Shown: one piece after another, positions 6,331 through 12,350 of the stretch | Numbering within the stretch: the stretch's first letter is position 1 | How the letters are laid out: each line of letters opens with the position of its first letter | Made by a program: the position numbers and the translations under genes | The notes under the pieces: generated by a model | Database searches by the model: none | Told to the model about the DNA's origin: nothing | The model's input: only the letters and a program-made list of their open reading frames with translations | From: a virus | DNA: 26,332 bases | IMG/VR virus record: IMGVR_UViG_3300031787_000722 | Location: 1-26,332 of that record | Reading direction: 5' to 3' (one strand)

Positions 6331-6473
6331 CGCCTGACTCTTCCCTTTGCGCTTACTTTCCAATTGCCACCTTCTATATGTACGCTGTATTGACAATTAC
6401 TGCACCAGCGCTTGCCAGTAATACTGGACTCAGCCTGTACAGCCTTTGTGTATATATCTTTATCGTGACTCAT
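6279..6473 (-). CDS. Small zinc-finger protein (64 aa)
   Basis: A 64-aa basic protein with two CxxC knuckles, C24/C27 (CSNC) and C51/C54 (CKDC), separated by 23 residues ending VRRWM. This spacing is typical of a single four-cysteine zinc ribbon. The start overlaps the stop of the acetyltransferase gene by ATGA. It is one of three consecutive Cys-rich products here. Such proteins in phages often bind DNA or host transcription factors, but nothing in the sequence fixes the target. Confidence 0.75.
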   Translation of the reverse strand: MSHDKDIYTKAVQAESSITGKRWCSNCQYSVHIEGGNWKVSAKGRVRRWMCKDCYRRKTERESK

Positions 6474-7012
6474 ATGGCAATTACCACATCATTCTTTGGA
6501 ACAATTAAACCAGAGCTGGTTTGAAATAAACCATAACTTTGATATTGATATAAATTAACAACTCTTTTGCTGGTTTGTTTCCAGGTATTTTTATAACTAA
6601 TACCAAACCTTTCCCCAAACTTAGTCCATCCCATCTGCTGCCAAAAGAAGTTGCTGGCCAAGTCATTCGCACAGCCACAAGCAAAGTCTTGTATGCCACG
6701 CAAATTACCATGTGATATCGCAGCTGAGAGCAGCGCTTTGCCACGCTCTAAAAGCCTGGCATCAGACTGTATTGCTATCTGGTTGCACTTTGCAACCTTG
6801 CCATAAGAAAACAGCACAAACCCAACCGGTGTATTGTTTTCTTCGCAAATGAAAATCTTATCGTTACAAGTTGTACTCCAGCGTTTGCCTGTCTTGTGGC
6901 CTGTAATGGCCGCTGTATAAGCTGGCTTTGGAATAAACCCCAAAGATAAAGATTCTTTCTTTGCCAAGTCAACTATGTATGGCACGTCTTCAAGAGTTGC
7001 TGAACGAATCAT
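6470..7012 (-). CDS. GNAT-family N-acetyltransferase
   Basis: A 180-aa protein with the GNAT layout. MIRSATLEDVPYIVDLAKKE is the beta1-alpha1 opening, FICEENNTPVGFVLFSYG (54-71) the beta2-beta3 hairpin, and LLERGKALLSAAISHG (87-102) the acetyl-CoA-binding loop and helix. CANDLASNFFWQQMGW (114-129) is the final conserved N...F(Y)..xGW segment. It would transfer an acetyl group from acetyl-CoA to an amine; the acceptor is unknown. A C-terminal extension of about 40 residues is less conserved. It is coupled by ATGA to RusA before it and to a zinc-finger gene after it, so it belongs to the early DNA-metabolism operon. Confidence 0.85.
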   Translation of the reverse strand: MIRSATLEDVPYIVDLAKKESLSLGFIPKPAYTAAITGHKTGKRWSTTCNDKIFICEENNTPVGFVLFSYGKVAKCNQIAIQSDARLLERGKALLSAAISHGNLRGIQDFACGCANDLASNFFWQQMGWTKFGERFGISYKNTWKQTSKRVVNLYQYQSYGLFQTSSGLIVPKNDVVIAI

Positions 7013-7362
7013 TTAATCTCTTCAATCATTACTTTGATAGAGCCACCCGGCACAATGTGTGAGCCACGATAGATCGACAGCTCATCGATCTGTGAGTCAT
7101 CATCAAACAGGCCAGCATCTTGCAAGCTGTCTAACACGCTCTTGATGCGGTTATCGATATCGAATGCTCGCTTATCTCGTGGCCATACAACCATGCTGAC
7201 AGACAGTCTCTTGTTGCCCATCTTTGGGAAGTCTCCGCCAGAGATGTACTCAGCCACAGCTTGCTTGTACTCTCGCCCAGCCTTACTCATGTAGGTAGCA
7301 TGAGCTCCCCTACGATAGTAAGTGTTGACCGATGGCGGGAACGGCAACTCTAGGACAATCAC
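7009..7362 (-). CDS. rusA: RusA-family Holliday junction resolvase
   Basis: A 117-aa nuclease that cuts four-way DNA junctions as a dimer. The RusA signature is complete: the N-terminal PFPPSVNTYYR, then acidic residues in D68-x-D70-N71 and D78, and DDDSQID at 87-93, which supply the metal-binding aspartates. It starts at GTG 7362, overlapping the stop of the RHH gene by GTGA. This start is supported by the coupling and by the conserved start of the protein. It probably resolves branched DNA from replication or from YqaJ/ERF recombination before packaging. Confidence 0.93.
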   Translation of the reverse strand: MIVLELPFPPSVNTYYRRGAHATYMSKAGREYKQAVAEYISGGDFPKMGNKRLSVSMVVWPRDKRAFDIDNRIKSVLDSLQDAGLFDDDSQIDELSIYRGSHIVPGGSIKVMIEEIK

Positions 7363-7532
7363 GCAAGCATCTTGTTTAGACGTTGCGATAGGTCTCCATT
7401 CTTCGACAGAGAAGACCGCAGTTCATCATTAATGATTACAGCGATGGGCTTATTGCGCTGTTGGGCAGTCTGTTCTAACAAGGTTCTAACATCTGGGCGC
7501 AAGCGCACTAGGAATGGCTTTAATTCGGTCAT
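7359..7532 (-). CDS. Ribbon-helix-helix (Arc/CopG-like) DNA-binding protein
   Basis: A 57-aa protein starting MTELKPFLVRLRPDVRTLLE. The pattern is a short beta strand (KPFLVRL, 5-11), a helix starting RPDVRTLLEQTAQQ, a turn at RNKP, and a second helix AVIINDELRSSL. This is the fold of dimeric RHH repressors, in which the strand pair reads the DNA groove. AAGG lies six bases before the ATG, and the stop overlaps the RusA GTG. It is divergent from the serine recombinase, with a perfect palindrome between them, and RHH dimers usually bind such sites. Hence it is the best candidate for the phage's local repressor. Binding is inferred. Confidence 0.75.
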   Translation of the reverse strand: MTELKPFLVRLRPDVRTLLEQTAQQRNKPIAVIINDELRSSLSKNGDLSQRLNKMLA

Positions 7533-7681
7533 TGTTTGCCTTATTTGGTTGAGATATCTGATTGTAGACTAAATATAGCGTAATAAGATTAGGGTAAACA
7601 CCTACTATTAAAACTAGATATAGTTTGGTATATTCATTCCTAGCGATATCGCTATTAACCACCGAGACACAGGAGTTAACT
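7533..7681. promoter_or_regulatory. Divergent regulatory region between RHH and recombinase genes
   Basis: This AT-rich gap of 149 bp has no gene. On the plus strand TAAACA (7595-7600) and TATAGT (7619-7624) could form a promoter with an 18-bp spacer, and TATATT (7629-7634) is an alternative -10. On the minus strand TATATT with an upstream TTTACC is a weaker candidate for the RHH gene. AGGAG (7671-7675) is the recombinase ribosome site. The palindrome at 7641-7654 lies between promoter and ribosome site. Confidence 0.5.
7641..7656. promoter_or_regulatory. Palindromic operator candidate, copy B
   Basis: TAGCGATATCGCTA is a perfect 14-bp palindrome, and with the next two bases matches copy A (3779-3764, minus strand) over 16 bases. 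It lies about 10 bp downstream of a likely start point for the recombinase transcript. In both copies the site is followed by TTAAC-like sequence and the gene's ribosome site, so the whole leader arrangement is shared. Confidence 0.6.
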
Positions 7682-8332
7682 ATGTTTGTAACCTACTACA
7701 GAGTATCAACACAACGTCAAGGCCAATCAGGTCTTGGCTTAGAGGCACAGCGTTCTGCCGTACAGGCTTACCTTGCTGGCAAAGAAATCATTGCAGAGTT
7801 TACTGAGGTTGAGTCTGGCCGTAAGAACAATCGCCCACAGCTGGCAGCAGCTCTTGCATTGGCTAAGAAACAGAAAGCCACACTCGTTATTGCCAAGCTG
7901 GATCGTCTTGCTCGTAATGTGCATTTCATCTCTGGCTTACTTGAGTCTAACGTGCAGTTCGTAGCAGCTGATATGCCAGAGGCAGACCGCACATTCCTAC
8001 AGATGGCTGCTGTGTTTGCTGAGTGGGAGGCTCGCAAAATATCTGAGCGTACTAAGCTGGCTCTTGCAGAGGCAAAACTGCGTGGCACAAAATTAGGCTC
8101 ACCATCCCCACACATTGGATCAAAGGCTGGCCTAAAGGCTATCAACGATAGATGCAATGTTTATTTAGAAAACATCTCACCAATTTTGCAAGATATCGTT
8201 GGTGACGTAGGCTTTAATTTAAGAGCCATTGCTGCTAGGTTGCAAAGACGTGGTATCAAAACCGCTAAAGGTTTAGATGTATGGCATCCCGCCCAAGTAG
8301 GAAAACTTTTGAGAAAGGTTCAATATGCTTGA
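7682..8332 (+). CDS. Small serine recombinase (resolvase/invertase family)
   Basis: A 216-aa site-specific recombinase. The catalytic serine is S9 in YYRVSTQRQ, followed by GLGLEAQ, VESGRKNNRPQL, the conserved AKLDRLARN (71-79) and ERTKLALAEAKLRG (122-135), the E-helix region. The C-terminus (178-213, RAIAARLQRRGIKTAKG...W) is the HTH that binds DNA. The ATG at 7682 has AGGAG in front; an upstream in-frame extension would run through the palindrome and is rejected. It cuts and rejoins DNA through a phosphoserine link. It could be an integrase, a plasmid-style resolvase or an invertase. No tyrosine integrase is seen in the window. Confidence 0.93.
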   Translation: MFVTYYRVSTQRQGQSGLGLEAQRSAVQAYLAGKEIIAEFTEVESGRKNNRPQLAAALALAKKQKATLVIAKLDRLARNVHFISGLLESNVQFVAADMPEADRTFLQMAAVFAEWEARKISERTKLALAEAKLRGTKLGSPSPHIGSKAGLKAINDRCNVYLENISPILQDIVGDVGFNLRAIAARLQRRGIKTAKGLDVWHPAQVGKLLRKVQYA

Positions 8333-8504
8333 TTTAATCACCACCATTCTGGCCTTGGTTTATATCGTAGGCAGTCTGCTTGTAATCACTATGCTTGTAC
8401 TGGGTGCATACATAGTAGTGCAGAACACCCAGTTCTATGCAAGATGGCAACGTAAGCGCAGAGAGCGCCTCGCTGAAAAATTTATGGAGAGTCTAAAAAA
8501 ATGA
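8325..8504 (+). CDS. Small single-pass membrane protein (59 aa)
   Basis: The gene starts MLDLITTILALVYIVGSLLV, eight bases before the recombinase stop, with AAAGG at a good distance. A hydrophobic stretch covers residues 4-32, then a basic tail (RWQRKRRERLAEKF), so it should sit in the inner membrane with the positive tail in the cytoplasm. No family recognised. Position suggests co-expression with the recombinase. Confidence 0.65.
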   Translation: MLDLITTILALVYIVGSLLVITMLVLGAYIVVQNTQFYARWQRKRRERLAEKFMESLKK

Positions 8505-8626
8505 AAGCATGGAACCAACACAATCAATCTTCCAAGGACTTGTACAAGTCTGAGGACACAGTATTTGATCGGATCATCGCCACAATCTCGGTCATTGCAT
8601 TTGTTTTAATCGTGGCACTTTCATAA
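8501..8626 (+). CDS. Small tail-anchored membrane protein (41 aa)
   Basis: A 41-aa protein beginning MKAWNQHNQSSKDLYKSEDT and ending in a hydrophobic helix (about 24-41). Its ATG overlaps the stop of the preceding gene by ATGA. The shape is a polar head with a C-terminal membrane anchor. Function unknown. With the 59-aa gene it makes a membrane-protein pair that could be studied as one unit. Confidence 0.55.
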   Translation: MKAWNQHNQSSKDLYKSEDTVFDRIIATISVIAFVLIVALS

Positions 8627-8634
8627 GGAGAACT

Positions 8635-8808
8635 ATGTCAACCATATACGACATCAATAAGCATTATGTGCCATCGCAAAAGACAGATGTGATGGCCACA
8701 TTTATCAAGCATGGATTCCAACCCCCATCCGAGTGCAGTAAGCATCAAAAGAAATGGGAAATCTACCGCAACCTTTTATCAAGGAACGAAAAACGTGAGC
8801 AAAAATGA
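8635..8808 (+). CDS. Small hypothetical protein (57 aa)
   Basis: AAGGAG precedes the ATG at 8635. The product (MSTIYDINKHYVPSQKTDVM...) is polar and basic, with one cysteine, and ends in a charged helix NEKREQK. It overlaps the start of the HTH gene (GTG at 8795) by 14 bases. No family recognised. A DNA-associated role is possible from its charge and place. Confidence 0.6.
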   Translation: MSTIYDINKHYVPSQKTDVMATFIKHGFQPPSECSKHQKKWEIYRNLLSRNEKREQK

Positions 8809-9040
8809 TACGCAACTTCAAACAATACTGGCCCATCTCAAGCAAAAGAAAGCTCGTGGTATTACTTCTTGGGATGCTATTAGCACCTATGGTATTACTC
8901 GCCTGGCACACTACATACACCTACTTAGAGCAAGCGGTTATCGAATTGCTGACCAGTACGAGCATGAGCCAGACAACCGAACCCACAAGTGGAAACGCTA
9001 CTGGCTTACAAGTTCACCAAAAGCTGTAGCCAAAAAATAA
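8795..9040 (+). CDS. Phage helix-turn-helix protein
   Basis: An 81-aa protein starting at GTG 8795 with AAGGA upstream. The longer frame from 8711 overlaps the previous gene and adds residues that do not look coding. Residues 8-50 (QTILAHLKQKKARGITSWDAISTYGITRLAHYIHLLRASGYRI, shown in parts) follow the small winged HTH domain common in phages: L..HL, S/TxxxAI..YGIxRLxxxIxxLRxxGY. It sits directly before the exonuclease gene, with a 12-bp gap. Regulation of the recombination genes is plausible. Confidence 0.75.
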   Translation: MSKNDTQLQTILAHLKQKKARGITSWDAISTYGITRLAHYIHLLRASGYRIADQYEHEPDNRTHKWKRYWLTSSPKAVAKK

Positions 9041-9052
9041 GGAGAAATAATA

Positions 9053-10009
9053 ATGGTAGGTAAGGTCACTCCCAACGATATGCTCTCTGCAAGCCGCCTC
9101 CCAGCGGTTTGTGGGATGAGCCAGTATCGCTCGCCAAACGATGAGTTGCTTTCAAGTATTGCAGCCATCGATGGTAAGGAATTAGAAAACATAAGTAACG
9201 AGTCAATGGATTGGGGCAACAAGCTAGAGCCAACCATATTGACCGAGGCAGCTCACAGGCTGGGTTGCCACCAGCTAGACATCAACCACGAGAAACCATA
9301 CTTTCACGATAAGTGGCCTATCTCATGCAGTCTCGATGGCACAGCCACAGGATCCATGGAGGAGGTCTTCACCGATCCAGAGCGTGGCATCTATGTGGTG
9401 GGTCAGTCTTCTATAAGACTTGAGGGTACAGGAGTCTTGGAGGCCAAGCTAACTGCTATGGATGCCGAGGATGTCTTGCCCTTGTATCGGGGGCCAATCC
9501 AACTGCAAGCGCAGATGGCTATCACCAAGGCATCATGGGGCGCTATCGCTGTGCTGTATCGTGGCACAGAGTTGCGGGTCTTTTTGTTTGGACCACACCC
9601 AGAAACCTTAGAACTCATTGAGAGAACGTGCAAAGAGTTCCAAGACAAACTGGATCGCTATAAGAACACCGGCTACATTGACCACTACCCACCCATCAGC
9701 CCAAAGGATGCAGCTAGAACTTGGTCTACTAGCTCGGATAGTGAGCTAGTAAAGCTGGATGATTATGGTGTGGAGCTGACCAAATTAATCCTAGAAAACA
9801 AGCAAAAAATATCTAGGCTTGAAGAGGAAACGGCTAAGGCACAGACTGAGATTATGGGAATGATGAGAGACCACAGCCATGCATTGGCTGGTGACTTTCA
9901 GATAACGTGGCCACAGCGTAGCTACAAAGCAGCCCCAGCCAAGATTGTGCCAGCCAAAGAGGCTTACACAATTCGTCAATCAACATTAAATATTAAGGCA
10001 CTCAAATGA
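9053..10009 (+). CDS. YqaJ-family phage recombination exonuclease
   Basis: A 318-aa nuclease of the PD-(D/E)xK class, like lambda Exo in role: it trims double-stranded ends to expose single strands. Motifs in order are SASRLPAVCGMSQYRSP (12-28), WGNKLEP (54-60, the acidic helix), SLDG (93-96, metal aspartate), VLEAK (128-132, the E-x-K core) and QLQAQMAI (150-157). The C-terminal third is a coiled-coil-like helix (EEETAKAQTEI) and a basic tail. AAGGAG precedes the ATG with an 8-base gap. It is coupled by ATGA to ERF, its expected partner. Confidence 0.92.
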   Translation: MVGKVTPNDMLSASRLPAVCGMSQYRSPNDELLSSIAAIDGKELENISNESMDWGNKLEPTILTEAAHRLGCHQLDINHEKPYFHDKWPISCSLDGTATGSMEEVFTDPERGIYVVGQSSIRLEGTGVLEAKLTAMDAEDVLPLYRGPIQLQAQMAITKASWGAIAVLYRGTELRVFLFGPHPETLELIERTCKEFQDKLDRYKNTGYIDHYPPISPKDAARTWSTSSDSELVKLDDYGVELTKLILENKQKISRLEEETAKAQTEIMGMMRDHSHALAGDFQITWPQRSYKAAPAKIVPAKEAYTIRQSTLNIKALK

Positions 10010-10764
10010 AAGCAATATCAACCGCATTAGTACAGGCTCAAAAGGAGTTTGGGCCAGCACTCAAGACATCCACTAACCCACACTTTCGCAGTCGCTATGC
10101 TGACCTATCCGCTTGCGTGGAGGCAGTCATCGATGCGCTAAACAATAACGGCATCGCTCTGATACAGAAGTGTCACGAGTCTGATACAGGAGTCAATGTA
10201 GAAACATTGCTACTGCATGAGTCTGGTGAGTCTCTCTCCTGTGGAGTTCTGCACGTTCCAGCCAGCAAGCAAGACCCCCAAGGGTACGGATCCGCTCTGA
10301 CCTATGCTCGCAGATACAGCCTCATGGCTGCCTGTGGGATAGCGCCAGAGGATGACGATGGCAACGCTGCCTCTAGAACCGCTAGAAACCCCCTAGATTC
10401 GATTCCTAAAGTACCGCCAGTACCTACAGCTATGCCAGCAAAGAAAGTTGATCTGAACTCGATTAAAGAGGACATCCCAAGTAATGGCGAAAATACAACA
10501 CTTCCGACTCCGGGGTCAGTTAGGCTACAGATCCCAGGCAAGGATGCCGTCAACTGTAAAAACATTGAAGAGTTTATTAGCCAATACAACACAGTTGCGG
10601 ACAAGGTAGCCAACTCCAAGCTGGCTCTAGCTGATAAACAAAAGAAACTGCTTGAGTTCAACACGCTGAATAAGGACACCATCGAGATGCTCTCGCCCAT
10701 CCAGATGGTCATAATGACCAGCGCAAAGCAGAATCGTAAGAAAGTATTAGATGGTGTTGCTTAG
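10006..10764 (+). CDS. ERF-family single-strand annealing protein
   Basis: A 252-aa recombinase that pairs complementary single strands. The ERF core is clear: ALVQAQKEFGPALKTSTNPHF (8-27), SRYADLSACVEAVIDALNNNGI (29-50) and QGYGSALTYARRYSLMAACGIAPEDDDGN (92-120, written here as one conserved block of G-S-A-x-T-Y-A-x-R-Y). The C-terminal part is a variable linker and helices. The start is translationally coupled to the YqaJ-type exonuclease, giving a RecET-like pair. The 3' end overlaps the endolysin gene on the other strand by 18 bp. Confidence 0.92.
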   Translation: MKAISTALVQAQKEFGPALKTSTNPHFRSRYADLSACVEAVIDALNNNGIALIQKCHESDTGVNVETLLLHESGESLSCGVLHVPASKQDPQGYGSALTYARRYSLMAACGIAPEDDDGNAASRTARNPLDSIPKVPPVPTAMPAKKVDLNSIKEDIPSNGENTTLPTPGSVRLQIPGKDAVNCKNIEEFISQYNTVADKVANSKLALADKQKKLLEFNTLNKDTIEMLSPIQMVIMTSAKQNRKKVLDGVA

Positions 10765-11229
10765 GTAGAGCGCTCGCTCATCATTGCGCCTTGACACCAA
10801 CCCTTTGAGAACCTTGCCGCCAGCCTTTGTCCAATCGAGAAAGGCTTCAGCGGCTCCCTCAAAGTCTCCACGATTGTGTTTCATTCTGAGGCTAGATCGC
10901 TGGAGATTGCCTAGCCCAACATTAAACGCAAAGCTGACGAGTGCGCCAAACCTCCCAGGAGTAAGGCCATCAGGACATAGTCTGCGTACCCCGCTTTCAA
11001 ATCTCTGTAAATCTTCTTCAAGCAACTTGTTAACTTCATCCATGCTGAGGGTTCTGTTCCACCCCTCTGGGATTGGTAGGTTCTTGCGGTCTTCAAGTTT
11101 CACCTTTATATGATTAGGATCAATTACTCTGCCGACACCAACTGTCCACAATAATGCTGGACAGCGATAAGGTTGCGTTTTGCAACCCTCGTGGTGAATA
11201 ATCATTTTAATAACTTTTGGGTCAATCAT
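10747..11229 (-). CDS. Endolysin, GH24 lysozyme
   Basis: A 160-aa muramidase that hydrolyses peptidoglycan at the end of infection. Catalytic residues fit the E-x8-(D/C)-x5-T pattern of this family as E14, C23 and T29 (HHEGCK..YRCPALLWTVGVG), so the middle position is cysteine rather than aspartate. Later motifs are GALVSFAFNVG (95-105) and SRRNDERALYL (146-156). There is no signal or SAR helix at the N-terminus, so release should depend on the holin, whose gene overlaps by ATGA immediately before. The 3' end overlaps ERF convergently. Confidence 0.92.
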   Translation of the reverse strand: MIDPKVIKMIIHHEGCKTQPYRCPALLWTVGVGRVIDPNHIKVKLEDRKNLPIPEGWNRTLSMDEVNKLLEEDLQRFESGVRRLCPDGLTPGRFGALVSFAFNVGLGNLQRSSLRMKHNRGDFEGAAEAFLDWTKAGGKVLKGLVSRRNDERALYLSNTI

Positions 11230-11708
11230 TTTTTAAATGCTTGTGTACCGAACCAGAAAGCGACTACAGAACTCCAGATGATTTGTGTCTCGTTATCCCA
11301 TAGGACATCAAGAGCAATGGTGAAATCAACTCCTGTTTTCCAAGCGTAGACGAAACCAAATATTTCTACGAAAGCAAAGAGGACAAACATTCCATAGGTA
11401 ATCGCTGGGCGCACCATTGCACGAGCATTGATGACCCATGTAGATGCGCCTTGGCCAATCGCTATGTCGTGGGCATAGAGCGACTCACGCTCTTGTACTG
11501 CTGTGGTCATGGCTATCTGGTCTGTGCGGATCTCTTCGATGCGCTCTTGGGATGCGAGGCCAGCCTTACGCATCTCTAGCTCACGCTCGATCTGGAGTCT
11601 AGCAAGATCCATCTCATGCGCTTTGTCTGATTTATCTTGGAAAAAATCTAGGAGCTTTGGTAAGCCACCGGCTAAGAATGAAACGAGAGTTGTTAACAAA
11701 GTAAACAT
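11226..11708 (-). CDS. Holin, three-transmembrane type
   Basis: A 160-aa membrane protein. The layout is an N-terminal hydrophobic/amphipathic segment (1-20), a long charged helical region (27-80) and two hydrophobic helices (about 102-123 and 142-157). The conserved-looking ARAMVRPAITY precedes the second helix and the protein ends in FGTQAFKK. This is the 3-TM holin type known from phages and gene-transfer agents. It would form the lesion that lets endolysin reach the wall. It starts by TAATG overlap with the coiled-coil gene and is ATGA-coupled to the endolysin. Confidence 0.85.
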   Translation of the reverse strand: MFTLLTTLVSFLAGGLPKLLDFFQDKSDKAHEMDLARLQIERELEMRKAGLASQERIEEIRTDQIAMTTAVQERESLYAHDIAIGQGASTWVINARAMVRPAITYGMFVLFAFVEIFGFVYAWKTGVDFTIALDVLWDNETQIIWSSVVAFWFGTQAFKK

Positions 11709-12154
11709 TATTTATTTCCCCATACTAAAAAATAAGCTATCCATGCAGCGACTGCGAAACACCAGAACTGCGCCCACTTGGCTTTGGCTAGATCAGAATC
11801 AAAGGCTTTCTTCAAGTCCCTCTCTTGTTTCTCTAGCTTTGCTTTCAGAGCCTCAACCTCTGCCCACCGCTTGCCATACTTCTTTAAGAACTCTTCTCGC
11901 AGTCTTGCCTCTTCTCTGCGTACTTGCTCTTCATGTTCCCAGACAATCAACACACGCTTTAAGAACAGCTCCTTGCGGACTTCGTTCTCACGCAGTTCTC
12001 TGCGCCTGTCAAGGTTGCGTTGCTGGGCTACATCGGATGCCTCTTTCTGTGTATCTGCAATGCTCTTGGACAGCTCTTTGCTGACCTCACGACTAGCGTT
12101 TAGAGAACTGCTGATGCCCTTTGCGCTATCAAGAAACCCGAACTGATCTGCCAC
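11708..12154 (-). CDS. Coiled-coil protein with C-terminal membrane anchor
   Basis: A 148-aa protein starting at GTG 12154, one base after the previous stop. Residues 20-125 are strongly charged and helical (RRRELRENEVRKEL, VRREEARLREEFLKK, KAKLEKQERDL), predicted coiled coil. A hydrophobic helix with several aromatics covers 128-145, and the end is polar (WGNK). It lies in the lysis cassette directly before the holin. No Rz-type spanin (N-terminal anchor, periplasmic coiled coil) is seen. This protein could replace it, but its anchor is at the wrong end, so its role remains open. Confidence 0.7.
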   Translation of the reverse strand: MADQFGFLDSAKGISSSLNASREVSKELSKSIADTQKEASDVAQQRNLDRRRELRENEVRKELFLKRVLIVWEHEEQVRREEARLREEFLKKYGKRWAEVEALKAKLEKQERDLKKAFDSDLAKAKWAQFWCFAVAAWIAYFLVWGNK

Positions 12155-12155
12155 A

Positions 12156-12350
12156 TTAGTTGCCGATCTTGATATGGCCCATCCCAGCTAGGAATGTAAC
12201 TAAACCTACAGCTCCGACTCCAATAATCCAAAAGAACTTAGTGACCACAGACTTACCGATATTGGTATAGACCTTCTCAATGACACGCTCAGTCACCTTC
12301 TCAACGATATCTTCAATCTCTTTGTCAGTAAGCTGTGTCATAGTAATCAC
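12156..12350 (-). CDS. Small membrane protein with amphipathic N-terminus (64 aa)
   Basis: A 64-aa protein. The GTG at 12350 overlaps the stop of the basic 49-aa gene as GTGA, which favours it over the internal ATG at 12341. Residues 8-30 form an amphipathic helix (DKEIEDIVEKVTERVIEKV), and residues 38-57 a glycine-containing transmembrane helix (FFWIIGVGAVGLVTFLAG). It could be a holin-associated or antiholin-like protein because it sits in the lysis cassette, but there is no direct evidence. Confidence 0.65.
   Translation of the reverse strand: MITMTQLTDKEIEDIVEKVTERVIEKVYTNIGKSVVTKFFWIIGVGAVGLVTFLAGMGHIKIGN

Noticed and set aside
7625-7681. Upstream extension of the recombinase frame
   Set aside because: It would translate through the palindrome and ribosome site. 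Family members start at the residue chosen (M-x-V/T-Y-Y-R-V-S).
7768-8157. 129-codon minus-strand frame inside the recombinase gene
   Set aside because: Fully antisense to catalytic motifs of the recombinase, with no ribosome site; a shadow frame.
8711-8794. Upstream 28-codon extension of the HTH protein
   Set aside because: It overlaps the 57-aa gene in another frame and adds no family-like residues. GTG 8795 with AAGGA fits better.
10302-10712. 136-codon minus-strand frame inside ERF
   Set aside because: Antisense to the conserved ERF core and linker, with no neighbour coupling.
11503-12084. 193-codon plus-strand frame across the holin and coiled-coil genes
   Set aside because: Antisense to two well-supported coupled genes, with low-complexity Arg/Ser/Leu composition and no domain.
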